Notes: generated by a model not told the origin, from the sequence alone. A stretch of DNA of 64,000 bases from Roseateles depolymerans (GCA_003241055.1 QFOD01000012.1:83028-147027); one strand, 5' to 3'. Positions 26,091 to 34,490 are shown, counted from the first letter of the stretch. A program made the numbers and translations.

Positions 26091-26990
26091 ATGCCGACTC
26101 CTCACACGCACGACCACGACCATGGCCTGACGCACGACCTGCAGCGGCTGCTTCAGCAGCAGCAGGAGCGCCGCGGTGCGCTGCGCCTGCTGCTGGGCGC
26201 CGGCACGCTGCTGGGCGGCAGCACGCTGGCGCTGGTGGGCTGCGGCGGTGGCGGTGACAGCACCGGCACCAGCACCACCGGGTCGTCCGGCTCCAGCGGT
26301 TCCTCGGGCTCCAGCGGCTCGTCCGGCAGCAGCTCGTCCAGCTGCTCGCTGATCCCGGAGGAAACGGCCGGCCCCTATCCGGGCGATGGCTCCAACACCG
26401 GCGGCAGCGGCGGCATCGCCAACGCGCTGACCCTGAGCGGCATCCTGCGCAGCGACATCCGCGCCAGCATCGCCGGTGCCAGCGGCGTGGCCACCGGCGT
26501 GCCGCTGCAGGTGGTGATCGAGCTGGTCAACACCAACGGTTCCTGCGCCGATCTCGAGGGCTACGCGATCTACCTGTGGCACTGCGATGCGCAGGGGCGC
26601 TACTCGATGTACTCCAGCGGCGTCACGGCCGAGAACTACCTGCGCGGCGTGCAGGTGACCGGCAGCGACGGCACGGTCAGCTTCACGTCCATCTACCCGG
26701 GCTGCTACGCTGGCCGCATGCCGCACATCCATTTCGAGGTCTACCGCAGCAGCAACACCGCGACCAGCTGGAGCAACAAGCTGCGCACCTCGCAGATGGC
26801 CTTCCCGACCGACATCAGCAGCGCCGTCTATGCCAGCAGCGGCTACGGCAACAGCGCCGCCAATGCCGCATCCATCAGCTTCTCCACCGACAACGTGTTC
26901 AGCGACGGGGTCACCACCCAGCTGGCCACGCTGACCGGCTCGGTCAGCGCCGGCTACGTCGCGCGGCTGAAGGTCGGCATTTCCGTGTGA
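26091..26990 (+). CDS. Exported intradiol ring-cleavage dioxygenase-like lipoprotein
   Basis: 299 aa. The N-terminus has a double Arg and hydrophobic stretch (ERRGALRLLLGAGTLLGG) leading to a lipobox LVGC (C51), so a Tat-exported lipoprotein is likely. A Gly/Ser linker (about 55-85) follows. The catalytic domain resembles protocatechuate 3,4-dioxygenase: LWHCDAQGRYS, then IYPGCYAGRMPHIHFEV, giving the two Tyr (about 171 and 206) and two His (212, 214) iron ligands. Such exported forms are widespread but poorly characterised; an aromatic or catechol-like substrate outside the cytoplasm is inferred. GGAG precedes the ATG. It runs 10 bp into the response-regulator gene, probably one operon. Confidence 0.87.
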   Translation: MPTPHTHDHDHGLTHDLQRLLQQQQERRGALRLLLGAGTLLGGSTLALVGCGGGGDSTGTSTTGSSGSSGSSGSSGSSGSSSSSCSLIPEETAGPYPGDGSNTGGSGGIANALTLSGILRSDIRASIAGASGVATGVPLQVVIELVNTNGSCADLEGYAIYLWHCDAQGRYSMYSSGVTAENYLRGVQVTGSDGTVSFTSIYPGCYAGRMPHIHFEVYRSSNTATSWSNKLRTSQMAFPTDISSAVYASSGYGNSAANAASISFSTDNVFSDGVTTQLATLTGSVSAGYVARLKVGISV

Positions 26991-27000
26991 GGCCGGCCTG

Positions 27001-27708
27001 ATGCATTGCCTGGTGGTGGACGACGATGCGGAGATCCGTAGCAGCCTGGCGACCTACCTGCAGGGCTTTGGCTGGCAGGTCAGCGCGGCGGCGGACGGCC
27101 CCGCGATGCGCCGCCACCTGGCCGCCGCGCGGCCGGACGCCATCGTGCTGGACCTGATGCTGCCCGGCGAGGACGGCCTGAGCCTGTTGCGCTGGCTGCA
27201 GACCCAGGCCGACACACCGCCGGTGCTGATGCTGACCGCGCGGGGCGACACCACCAGCCGCATCGTGGGCCTGGAGCTGGGCGCCGACGACTACCTGCCC
27301 AAGCCCTTCGAGCCGCGCGAGCTGGTGGCGCGGCTGCAGGCGCTGGTGCGGCGCGCGAACAAGAGTGCCGGCGCTGCGGTGGACGACACCCGCATGCTGC
27401 GCTTCGGCCGCTGGCGCTTCGACCGGCTGGCCCGCCAGCTGGTGTCGGCCGAGGACGTGGGCATCGCGCTGTCGGCGGCCGAGTTCCGGTTGCTGGCGGC
27501 CTTCGTGCTGCGGCCCGGCCGGGTGCTTAGCCGTGACCAGCTTATCGAGCTGACCCGGGCGCCCGGCGTGGAGGTGAACGACCGCAGCGTGGACCTGGCC
27601 GTGTCGCGCCTGCGCGCCAAGCTGGGCGACACCGCGCGCGAGCCCAGCCTGATCCGCACCGTGCGCGGCGAGGGCTATCTGTTCGACGCCGAGGTCAGCC
27701 CATGCTGA
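27001..27708 (+). CDS. OmpR-family response regulator
   Basis: 235 aa. Receiver domain at 1-115 with acidic pocket VDDDAE, phospho-acceptor Asp in IVLDLMLPG and Lys in LPKPFEPREL; winged-helix DNA-binding domain at about 135-230 with the recognition region DRSVDLAVSRLRAKLG and VRGEGYLF. It overlaps the kinase gene by 7 nt, so the two form a cognate pair. Possible targets include the dioxygenase gene immediately upstream; this is inferred from position. Confidence 0.94.
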   Translation: MHCLVVDDDAEIRSSLATYLQGFGWQVSAAADGPAMRRHLAAARPDAIVLDLMLPGEDGLSLLRWLQTQADTPPVLMLTARGDTTSRIVGLELGADDYLPKPFEPRELVARLQALVRRANKSAGAAVDDTRMLRFGRWRFDRLARQLVSAEDVGIALSAAEFRLLAAFVLRPGRVLSRDQLIELTRAPGVEVNDRSVDLAVSRLRAKLGDTAREPSLIRTVRGEGYLFDAEVSPC

Positions 27709-29054
27709 AGCCGAGTGGGCTGCGCTGGCCGGACTGGCGGCGCTGGGACCGCCTGGGCCTGCGCCTGTTCCTGCTGATGTGGGCGACGCTGGCCCTCAGC
27801 CATTTCTTTGCGTGGAGCCTGGTGTCGCAGACGCTGAGGCCGGCTCCGCAACCCCGGCCGTCGCCGCAGGCCACCACGCCCGAGCTCCCCGGCCGGCCAG
27901 CCAGTGCGGTGGTGCAGGCCGGCCCACCCGAGCACCTCGGCGTTGCCGGGGCGGCCTATCGCCGAGGGCCGGGCCAGGGCCCGGACGACGAGCTGGCGGA
28001 CGAATCCGGCCCGCCGCACCCGGGTGGATGGGGCGGCCCCCGGCCGGGCGGGCCGGGTCCGCGCCCGCAGCTGGCGGATACGCCCGGCGGCTGGCCCGAG
28101 CACCGGCCGGAAGGCGGGCCGCAGGCCGAGCGCTCCGGCAGACCCGCAGCCGCCGCGCAGCCGCTGCCGACCTTTCCGTCGCTGCCGCCGTCAATGCCCT
28201 GGCGCTCCGGCGTGGTGGACTACGGCGCGCGCCTGCTCGTGATCGCGCTGGCGGCCTGGTGGGGCTCGCGCTGGCTGGCGCGCCCGATGCGCCGGCTGGT
28301 GCGCAGTGCGCGAGAACTGACCCCCGCGCTCGCGCAGGGCCGACCGGCTCCGCAGCTGGCCGAGGACAGTGGCACTCGCGAGGTGCGCGAGGCGGCCGAG
28401 GTGTTCAACCGCATGGCCACCGAGCTGAGCGGCCAGTTCGAGGAGCGCGGGCTGATGATCGCGGCCATCTCGCACGACCTGCGTACGCCGCTGACCCGCA
28501 TGCGCCTGCGGCTGGAAACCGGCGAGGTGGAGGCTGGTGTGCGCGAGCGCTGCGTGGAGGACATCCGCGAGATGAACCGCCTCGTGGAGAGCGTGATGGA
28601 GGTGTTCCGCCCGGCCGTCGCTGCTGCCCTGCAGCGGGTGGACCTGGCTGCGCTGGCGCAGTCTGCGGTGGATGACCAGGCCGAGGCCGGCGCGGCGCTG
28701 GGCTTCGAGGGCCAGCCTGCCGTCGTGACGGCCGATCCGGTGGCCCTGCGCCGGGTGCTGGACAACCTCATCGTCAATGCGCTGCGCTATGCCGGCAGCG
28801 CGCGCGTCAGCGTCAGCCAGGCGCAGGGGCAGACCCGGCTCACCGTGGACGATGACGGACCGGGCATTCCGGAAAGCGAGCTGGAGCGGGTGCGCCAGCC
28901 CTTCCGCCGCGTGGAGGACTCGCGCAACCGCGCCACCGGCGGCACCGGGCTGGGCCTGTACATCGCGAGCGAGCTGGCACGCCGCCAGGGCGCGCGGCTG
29001 AGCCTGGCGAATCGCCCGGAAGGCGGCCTGCGGGCCGAGGTGGTGTTCGACTGA
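27702..29054 (+). CDS. EnvZ-like sensor histidine kinase with Pro/Gly-rich periplasmic domain
   Basis: 450 aa. TM1 at about 20-45 (LRLFLLMWATLALSHFFAWSL), a periplasmic stretch of about 110 residues almost entirely Pro, Gly, Arg and Ala, TM2 at about 170-190 (ARLLVIALAAWWGSRWL), HAMP, and the phospho-acceptor ISHDLRTPLTRMR. The ATPase domain has N box DNLIVNALRYA, G1 DDDGPGIPE and G2 GGTGLGLYIA, all intact. The low-complexity sensor region resembles no ligand-binding fold I recognise. Partner of the regulator just upstream. Confidence 0.93.
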   Translation: MLKPSGLRWPDWRRWDRLGLRLFLLMWATLALSHFFAWSLVSQTLRPAPQPRPSPQATTPELPGRPASAVVQAGPPEHLGVAGAAYRRGPGQGPDDELADESGPPHPGGWGGPRPGGPGPRPQLADTPGGWPEHRPEGGPQAERSGRPAAAAQPLPTFPSLPPSMPWRSGVVDYGARLLVIALAAWWGSRWLARPMRRLVRSARELTPALAQGRPAPQLAEDSGTREVREAAEVFNRMATELSGQFEERGLMIAAISHDLRTPLTRMRLRLETGEVEAGVRERCVEDIREMNRLVESVMEVFRPAVAAALQRVDLAALAQSAVDDQAEAGAALGFEGQPAVVTADPVALRRVLDNLIVNALRYAGSARVSVSQAQGQTRLTVDDDGPGIPESELERVRQPFRRVEDSRNRATGGTGLGLYIASELARRQGARLSLANRPEGGLRAEVVFD

Positions 29055-29063
29055 GCCGGGCGC

Positions 29064-30329
29064 TCAGCGCAGCGAGACGACGCTGACCGGATCGTCCTCG
29101 TCCGATGGCATCTGCCAGGCCGGCGCCCGTGCCCGGCCGCCGCGCTCCGCCCAGGTGCGGGTCCAGCGCATCTGGGCGATGCGCAGCACCCCCAGCGTCA
29201 GGATGCTCAACGCCGCAAAGGCCAGAAAGCCGCCCAGGTGGCTGCCGGTGCGCTGCAGGCTCAGCGCCATCACATTGGGCAGCAGGCCGCCGCCCAGCGC
29301 GCCGACGGCGGCGATCAGCGAGGCCGCGATGGCCGTGGACTGCGGCCAGCGCAGCGGCACCAACTGGAACAGCGCCCCATGGCCCAGGCCCAGTGCGGCG
29401 AAGCACAGCAGCATCAGCAGCGTGCTCGGCACCAGCGCGTGCTCGGCCATGCCGCAGCCCACCAGGGTGGCGGCCACCACGCTGAGCACGCCGGTCAGCA
29501 GGCGCACGCCGCCGATGCGGTCGGCCAGTGCGCCACCCACGGCGCGCAGCGCCACGCCCAGCAGCGTGGCCAGCAGGGTCAGCTGGCCGGCCTGCACAGG
29601 GGGCAGGCCGAACTGCTGGTGGTAGTAGCTGGGCAGCAGCACGCTCAGGCCGACGAAGCCGCCGAAGGTGACGACATGGATCAGGCTCAGCGCCCAGGCA
29701 TCACGCTCCAGCAGGCAGTGCAGGTGGGCGGCGGTGTGGGGCGACCGCCCGCTGCGGGACTCGCGCGCGGCGAGTGCCAGCAGGCCCAGTGGCAGCAGCA
29801 ATAGCAGGGCGGCGACACCGTAGACCGCCTGCCAGCCGGCGCGCTCGGCCAGAGGTGGGGCCAGCAGCACCACCAGCACGGCGCCCAGGCAGCCCGAGCC
29901 GACGATGCCGGTGGCCAGGCCCTGGGCGCGCGGCGGATAGCTCCCGGCGCCCAGGCTCAGCGCCACGCCGAAGCCCGCGCCGCCCAGGCCCAGCAGCGGG
30001 CCGAGGGCGAGCAGGCGTGCAGGGGAGTCGGCCCAGGCCCAGGCCCACAGCAGCGCCAGGATCAGCAGGGCGGTGCTGGCCAGCGCAACGCGGCGGCGGC
30101 CTATGCGCTGGGCCAGCAGGCCCAGCGGCAAGCTCAGCAGTGCGCCGGACAGCAGCGGCAGGGAGATCAGCAGCCCGGTGTCGGCGGGGCCCAGCGCGTA
30201 GCGGTCGGCGATGACCGGCATCAGCGCGCCGTTCAGCACCCAGAGGGCGCTGCCGCAGTCGAAGAAGACGAAGGCCGCCAGCAGCGTGGGCCAGTGGCCT
30301 TGGCGGAGCTGGGAAAGGGCGGAGGGCAT
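29064..30329 (-). CDS. narK: MFS nitrate/nitrite transporter
   Basis: 421 aa with about 12 membrane helices (inner membrane). The start at 30329 (MPSALSQLRQGHWPTLLAAF) was chosen over a longer frame running into a structured leader. Nitrate-porter-like features are the Gly-rich helices LLGLGGAGFGVALSLGAGSYPPRAQGLATGI and GLGHGALFQLVPLRW. It imports nitrate for assimilation. The identification is strengthened by its leader: a sigma-54 promoter, two ANTAR hairpins and the adjacent nasT gene. No nitrate or nitrite reductase genes are in the window. Confidence 0.88.
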   Translation of the reverse strand: MPSALSQLRQGHWPTLLAAFVFFDCGSALWVLNGALMPVIADRYALGPADTGLLISLPLLSGALLSLPLGLLAQRIGRRRVALASTALLILALLWAWAWADSPARLLALGPLLGLGGAGFGVALSLGAGSYPPRAQGLATGIVGSGCLGAVLVVLLAPPLAERAGWQAVYGVAALLLLLPLGLLALAARESRSGRSPHTAAHLHCLLERDAWALSLIHVVTFGGFVGLSVLLPSYYHQQFGLPPVQAGQLTLLATLLGVALRAVGGALADRIGGVRLLTGVLSVVAATLVGCGMAEHALVPSTLLMLLCFAALGLGHGALFQLVPLRWPQSTAIAASLIAAVGALGGGLLPNVMALSLQRTGSHLGGFLAFAALSILTLGVLRIAQMRWTRTWAERGGRARAPAWQMPSDEDDPVSVVSLR

Positions 30330-30384
30330 GGCCGGCAAGGCGGCGCAATAAGCATGCCGGTGACGCGGGTGGCTGGTCCCACGG

Positions 30385-30413
30385 CCCCGACCGCTGCGGG
30401 GGCAGGGTCGGGG
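30385..30413 (-). terminator. Attenuator stem in narK leader
   Basis: CCCCGACC / GGTCGGGG 8-bp stem, extended inside by CTGC/GCAG around a CCCC loop with one bulge. It starts 3 nt after the second ANTAR hairpin and ends 55 nt before narK. There is no clear U-tract, but its placement is that of the terminator controlled by NasT-type antitermination. Confidence 0.6.
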
Positions 30414-30416
30414 AAC

Positions 30417-30430
30417 GGACGCCTTTGTCC
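30417..30430 (-). promoter_or_regulatory. ANTAR target hairpin P2 in narK leader RNA
   Basis: Stem GGAC/GTCC closing the hexaloop AAAGGC, with A at loop position 1 and G at position 4, the two bases ANTAR proteins require. The loop is identical to that of hairpin P1. Confidence 0.75.
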
Positions 30431-30460
30431 AGCCGCGCGCCGGTGTGGGCCGCCACGCGA

Positions 30461-30485
30461 GAGGGCTACGCCTTTGCAGCACCTC
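30461..30485 (-). promoter_or_regulatory. ANTAR target hairpin P1 in narK leader RNA
   Basis: GAGG-U-GCUGC / GUAGC-CCUC stem with a single bulge and the hexaloop AAAGGC (A1, G4). It begins at almost exactly the transcription start predicted from the sigma-54 element. Together with P2 it forms the two-hairpin motif bound by ANTAR antiterminators such as NasT. Confidence 0.78.
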
Positions 30486-30496
30486 AAGCACAGATC

Positions 30497-30512
30497 AGCA
30501 GATTCCGTGCCA
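30497..30512 (-). promoter_or_regulatory. Sigma-54 promoter of narK
   Basis: Minus-strand TGGCACGGAATCTGCT matches the RpoN consensus TGGCACR-N4-TTGCW with one difference and correct GG-N10-GC spacing. Predicted start of transcription is near 30487, 158 nt upstream of narK. Confidence 0.78.
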
Positions 30513-30563
30513 GGGTTTTCTCTAGGTTTTGGGCCTGAATCGCACATGGATGAGGCAAGAACC

Positions 30564-30578
30564 TCCCCATCGTGGTGC
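30564..30578. promoter_or_regulatory. Possible NtrC-type enhancer site
   Basis: On the minus strand GCACCACGATGGGGA matches GCACCA-N3-TGGTGC at 10 of 12 defined positions, about 55-65 bp upstream of the -24 element. That is closer than usual for NtrC, so confidence is limited. Confidence 0.4.
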
Positions 30579-30608
30579 GTGAGGTGTTCACCCGGGGGGC
30601 GAGTCTGG

Positions 30609-31223
30609 CTAGGGCTTGAGCAGGGCCTGGGCGTCGATCAGGCGCTGGGCCATGGCGCCGAGCGTCAGGCCGCCATCCATGGCCAGCCGGCGCAGGCGCT
30701 GGTAGGCGGCGTCCTCGTCCAACCCATGCTCGCGCATCAGGATGCCCTTGGCGCGCTCGACGTCCTTGCGCTCGGCGAGCTGGTGGCGGGCGCGCTGCAG
30801 CTCGTCGCGCAGGCTCTGGTCGTGCTGGAAGCGGATCAGCGTCAGCTCCAGCAGCGCGCCCAGCTTCTGCGGCTGCAGCGGCAGCACGCCCAGCAGGCAG
30901 ATGTCGGCCTTGAGCGCGGCGCGCATGGTGTCGCCGTCGGCATCCTCGGCCAGCAGCAGCACCGGCCGCCGCTGGGCCTGCTGGGCCGCGCTGATGGCGT
31001 CCAGCAGCGCGGCGGATGGCGCGGCGCTGTCGATGATGACGAGCTCGGGCGACTGGCGGGTCAGCGCGGCGCCCAGGCCGTCGGCGCCGTCCAGCACCTC
31101 GACGAGCTGGCAGCGCAGCCGTATCAGTTCCATGCGGATCAGCGGGCTGCGGCGCTGGCCGTCGTCCAGCAGCAGCACCCGCAGCCCGGCCAGTTGCGAC
31201 CAGGAGGGAGAAGAGAGGGTCAT
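30609..31223 (-). CDS. nasT: NasT-like ANTAR-domain response regulator/antiterminator
   Basis: 204 aa from the ATG at 31223; an in-frame ATG at 31256 would lie in the tail of the dctM terminator. Receiver-like domain (LRVLLLDDG..., VIIDSAAP) followed by a helical ANTAR RNA-binding domain at the C-terminus (AERKDVERAKGILMREHGLDEDAAYQRLRRLAMD). NasT binds two-hairpin leader RNAs and lets transcription continue into nitrate-assimilation genes. Such a leader lies directly downstream, before narK. The usual nitrate sensor partner NasS is not seen. Confidence 0.87.
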   Translation of the reverse strand: MTLSSPSWSQLAGLRVLLLDDGQRRSPLIRMELIRLRCQLVEVLDGADGLGAALTRQSPELVIIDSAAPSAALLDAISAAQQAQRRPVLLLAEDADGDTMRAALKADICLLGVLPLQPQKLGALLELTLIRFQHDQSLRDELQRARHQLAERKDVERAKGILMREHGLDEDAAYQRLRRLAMDGGLTLGAMAQRLIDAQALLKP

Positions 31224-31262
31224 GTCTGGCGTCGTCTGCAAGTCGCGTGCCGCCATGAAGAA

Positions 31263-31295
31263 AGGGCGCCGCCCCCGGGTCGGGAGCGGCGCCCT
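31263..31295 (-). terminator. Intrinsic terminator of dctPQM
   Basis: 10-bp stem AGGGCGCCGC / GCGGCGCCCT with 13-nt loop, followed on the minus strand by TTTCTTC, 28 bp after the dctM stop. It separates the TRAP operon from nasT. Confidence 0.72.
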
Positions 31296-31322
31296 CGGGC
31301 GCTCGGTGTTGGCGAAGCCGGC

Positions 31323-32603
31323 TTACTTCATCAGCAGATGAGGCAGCCACAGCGACAGCGCGGGCCAGTAGGTGACGACCATCAGGAAGCCCAGCATGGT
31401 CAGCAGCCAGGGCATGACGGCGACGGTCAGCTCGCTGATGCCCATCTTGGTGATGCCCGACGCCACATACAGGTTCAGGCCCACCGGCGGGTGGCACATG
31501 CCGACCTCCATGTTCACGACGATCAGGATGCCGAAGTGCACCGGATCGATGCCCAGCTTCATGGCCACCGGGAACAGGATGGGCGCCAGGATCAGGATGA
31601 TGGAGCTGGGCTCCATCACGTTGCCGGCCAGCAGCAGCAGCACGTTCACCACCAGCAGGAAGGCGATGGGCCCGAAGCCCTGGCCGATCATCCAGTCGGC
31701 CATGGCCTGCGGGATGTTCTCGCTGGTCATCAGGAACGAGAACAGCACCGCGTTCGTGATGATGTAGAGCAGCATCGCGCTCATGCTGGCGGAGTCCAGC
31801 AGCACCTTGGGGATCTGCTTGAGCGACAGGTCCTTGTAGACGAACACCGCGATGAAGAAGGCATAGACCGCCGACATCGCCGCCGCCTCGGTGGGCGTGA
31901 AGATGCCGCTGTAGATGCCGCCGATCACCACCACGATGAGGAACAGGCCCCAGACGCTGTCGCGGAAGGCGTTCCAGCGCTCCTTGACGGTGGCCTTGGG
32001 CAGGCGCGGGTAGTTGTTCTTGCGCGCGATGTTCCAGGTCGTGAAGCCCAGCAGGAAGGCCAGCACCAGACCCGGCACGATGCCGGCGATGAACATGGAG
32101 CCCACCGACACATTGGTGGACACCGAATACATCACCATCGCGATGGACGGCGGGATCAGGATGCCCAGCGAGCCCGAGGTGGTGATGATGCCGGCGCCGA
32201 ACTTGTTCGGGAAACCCTGCTTCACCATGGCCGGCAGGATCACCGAGCCGATGGCCACCACGGTGGCCGGCGAGGAACCCGACACCGCGGCGAACAGCGC
32301 GCAGGCCATCACGCCCGCCAGGCCCAGGCCGCCGTGCCAGTGGCCCACCATGCTGGACGCGAAGCGGATCATGCGTCGCGCCACGCCGCCGTGGGTCAGG
32401 AAGTTGCCGGCCAGGATGAAGAACGGGATCGCCATGATCTCGAACTTCTCGATGCCGGTGAACAGCTTGAGCGCCACCGACTCCACCGGCACCTGTGTCA
32501 TCGTGAACAGGAAGGTGAGCACCGTGAGGCCCAGCGAGATGCTGATCGGCATGCCCGTGAGCATGAGCACGATCAGCAGCACAAAAATGATGGCGGAGTT
32601 CAT
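31323..32603 (-). CDS. dctM: TRAP transporter large permease subunit
   Basis: 426 aa, about 12 membrane helices. DctM family pattern: MNSAIIFVLLIVLMLTGMPISISLGLT at the N-terminus, SGSSPATVVAIGSVILPAM, GSLGILIPPSIAMVMYSV and CHPPVGLNLYVASG. It uses the sodium gradient to import a substrate delivered by DctP, probably a C4-dicarboxylate. Its start overlaps dctQ by 4 nt, and a terminator follows. Confidence 0.95.
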   Translation of the reverse strand: MNSAIIFVLLIVLMLTGMPISISLGLTVLTFLFTMTQVPVESVALKLFTGIEKFEIMAIPFFILAGNFLTHGGVARRMIRFASSMVGHWHGGLGLAGVMACALFAAVSGSSPATVVAIGSVILPAMVKQGFPNKFGAGIITTSGSLGILIPPSIAMVMYSVSTNVSVGSMFIAGIVPGLVLAFLLGFTTWNIARKNNYPRLPKATVKERWNAFRDSVWGLFLIVVVIGGIYSGIFTPTEAAAMSAVYAFFIAVFVYKDLSLKQIPKVLLDSASMSAMLLYIITNAVLFSFLMTSENIPQAMADWMIGQGFGPIAFLLVVNVLLLLAGNVMEPSSIILILAPILFPVAMKLGIDPVHFGILIVVNMEVGMCHPPVGLNLYVASGITKMGISELTVAVMPWLLTMLGFLMVVTYWPALSLWLPHLLMK

Positions 32604-33148
32604 GCCTTCACCTCCTCGACACCCTCGACATGGCTGTGGTCGTGGTGCGGCAGTTCACCGGTCTTCAGGAAGCTCACTGCGACCTGCAGGAAGCGGAAAC
32701 ACATCAGGCTGGAGCCCAACGGCACGCACAGGTAGACCCACCACATCGGAATCTCGAGGTCGGCCGAGGTCTGGTCGGTGTGCGAGATCTCCCACACGAA
32801 GCTGCCGCCCAGGTAGGCCACGGTGCCGGTGAAGAGCGCGCCGGACAGCAGGCCGAACACCACCAGGCCGCGGTAGGACGGGCCCTTGAGCTTGCGCAGC
32901 ACCACATCCACGCCCACGTGGATGCCGGTGCGCACGCCGTAGGCTGCGCCGAACTTGGCCATCCACACGAACATGAAGATGCACAGCTCCTGCGCCCAGG
33001 ACAGGTTGAGCTGCACCGTGTAGTCCTGGATGTAGGGCACGCCGGACAGGAAGCGATGCACGACGGCGACGAAGATCACCAGCGTGGCGCCGGCGATGAG
33101 GGTGGCGATCAGCCACTCCTCGAGACGATTGAGGATTCGATTGAGCAT
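32600..33148 (-). CDS. dctQ: TRAP transporter small permease subunit
   Basis: 182 aa with four membrane helices (for example LIATLIAGATLVIFVAVVHRFL and LVVFGLLSGALFTGTVAYLGG) and the family's WAQELCIFMFVWMAKFGAAYGVR segment. DctQ pairs with DctM in the inner membrane. The C-terminal tail is His/Glu-rich (GELPHHDHSHVEGVEEV). Confidence 0.94.
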   Translation of the reverse strand: MLNRILNRLEEWLIATLIAGATLVIFVAVVHRFLSGVPYIQDYTVQLNLSWAQELCIFMFVWMAKFGAAYGVRTGIHVGVDVVLRKLKGPSYRGLVVFGLLSGALFTGTVAYLGGSFVWEISHTDQTSADLEIPMWWVYLCVPLGSSLMCFRFLQVAVSFLKTGELPHHDHSHVEGVEEVKA

Positions 33149-33210
33149 GGGGTCTCCCGGTTGAACCGGTCAGAGCGGGTGGGCGTGCGACGCCCCCGCT
33201 CCTTGCACAG

Positions 33211-33256
33211 CAGTCGCTGGCTGGCCGCCCTTGCGCAGAGGGGCCGGCCAGCCGCT
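33211..33256 (-). repeat. Intercistronic hairpin between dctP and dctQ
   Basis: GGCTGGCC / GGCCAGCC core stem (8 bp) within a longer imperfect inverted repeat, 10 bp after the dctP stop. Such stems often stabilise the binding-protein mRNA so that it is made in excess over the permease. Confidence 0.45.
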
Positions 33257-33266
33257 GCGCGGGGTC

Positions 33267-34286
33267 TTACTTCGGTGCGACGAAGCCGGCGGCCTTGTAG
33301 GTGGCCTCGACGGTGGCCTTGCCCACGCGCGAGGTCATCTCCTGGTGCACCGGCATCAGGGCCTTCTTCCACTCGTTGGTCTCGGCCGGCGTGGGCGTGT
33401 AGACCGTGGTCTTGCCCGAGGCCTTGATCTTGTCGAGCGCGGTGGCGTTCTCGGTGGCAGCGATCGCGTTGGCGTAGGTGGTGGCGTCCTTGATGGCGCC
33501 TTCCAGCTGCGTGCGGATGTCGGCCGGCAGGCCGTCCCAGAACTTCTTGTTGACGATGACCGCATAGGCCAGGTGGCCGTGGTTGGACAGCGTCATGTGC
33601 TTCTGCACTTCGAAGATCTTCTGCGTGTAGAAGTTGCTCGGCACGCCTTCGGTGCCGTCCACCACGCCGCTCTGCAGCGCCTGGTAGAGCTCGGAGAAGG
33701 CCATCACCTGCGGGATGGCGCCCAGTGCGCGCATCTGCGCGTCCAGCACCTTGCTGGACTGGATGCGCATCTTCTGACCCTTGAAGTCGGCGACCTTATG
33801 CAGCGGCTTGTTCGCGCTCATGATGTGGAAGCCGTTGTCCCAGTAGGCCAGGCCCTTGATGCCCTTGGGCTCCAGCTTCTTGAACAGGTCGGCACCGACG
33901 GCGCCGTCGGTCACGGCGCGGAAGGCGTCGGTGTCCTTGAAGATGAAGGGCAGGTCGAAGACCTCGAATTCCTTCACGCCCAGCGGGCCGAACTTGGCCA
34001 GCGACGGGGCCAGCATCTGCACCGAGCCCAGCTGCAGCGCTTCCAGCTCTTCCTTGTCCTTGTAGAGCTGGCTGTTGGGGTAGACCTCGACCTTCACGCG
34101 GCCGCCGGTGCGTTGCTCGGCCAGCTCCTTGAAGCGCTGTGCGCCCTTGCCCTTGGGCGTGTCGGGCGCCACGACGTGGCTGAACTTGATGACGATGGGC
34201 GCCTGCGCGAGCGCGGCGCTCACGGGCAGGGTCAGCGCGGCGGCGGCAGCCAGAGCGAGCGAGAGGCGGCGGGTGATGGGCTTCAT
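33267..34286 (-). CDS. dctP: TRAP transporter solute-binding protein
   Basis: 339 aa. The ATG at 34286 has AGGAG 5 nt upstream and begins a clean signal peptide (MKPITRRLSLALAAAAALTL to SAALAQA). DctP features are IKFSHVVAPDTPKGKGA at the mature N-terminus and the conserved Arg region GQKMRIQSSKVLDAQMRALGA, which binds the substrate carboxylate. It is the periplasmic receptor for DctQM. It is divergent from dctS, whose two-component system probably controls it. Confidence 0.95.
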   Translation of the reverse strand: MKPITRRLSLALAAAAALTLPVSAALAQAPIVIKFSHVVAPDTPKGKGAQRFKELAEQRTGGRVKVEVYPNSQLYKDKEELEALQLGSVQMLAPSLAKFGPLGVKEFEVFDLPFIFKDTDAFRAVTDGAVGADLFKKLEPKGIKGLAYWDNGFHIMSANKPLHKVADFKGQKMRIQSSKVLDAQMRALGAIPQVMAFSELYQALQSGVVDGTEGVPSNFYTQKIFEVQKHMTLSNHGHLAYAVIVNKKFWDGLPADIRTQLEGAIKDATTYANAIAATENATALDKIKASGKTTVYTPTPAETNEWKKALMPVHQEMTSRVGKATVEATYKAAGFVAPK

Positions 34287-34439
34287 GGTGTCTCCTGGAA
34301 GGGGCAAGACGGACGCCAGGAGACCGTGGCGCCCGTGCAGCTGTCGCGCTGCTGGGTCTGGGCGCCTGCCGCGCGGACGCGGCTGTCTCCTATCGTTTGA
34401 GTGGCGCGATTCTTCCGGCCCGGCCGCCACGGCGGAAGT

Positions 34440-34453
34440 TGTGGAGTTCCACA
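34440..34453. promoter_or_regulatory. Palindrome between dctP and dctS
   Basis: TGTGGA-GT-TCCACA, 6-bp arms with 2-bp spacer, in the 204-bp divergent region, 38 bp before the dctS ATG. It is a candidate DctR operator; no other dyad of this quality was seen there. Confidence 0.45.
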
Positions 34454-34490
34454 TTTCTTCAGGGCCGCCGGCCTACTTAGACTTCCCGGC

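Noticed and set aside
26270..26340. Short tandem DNA repeat in the dioxygenase gene
   Set aside because: It is the codon-level consequence of a Gly/Ser linker in a coding region, not an independent repeat or CRISPR.
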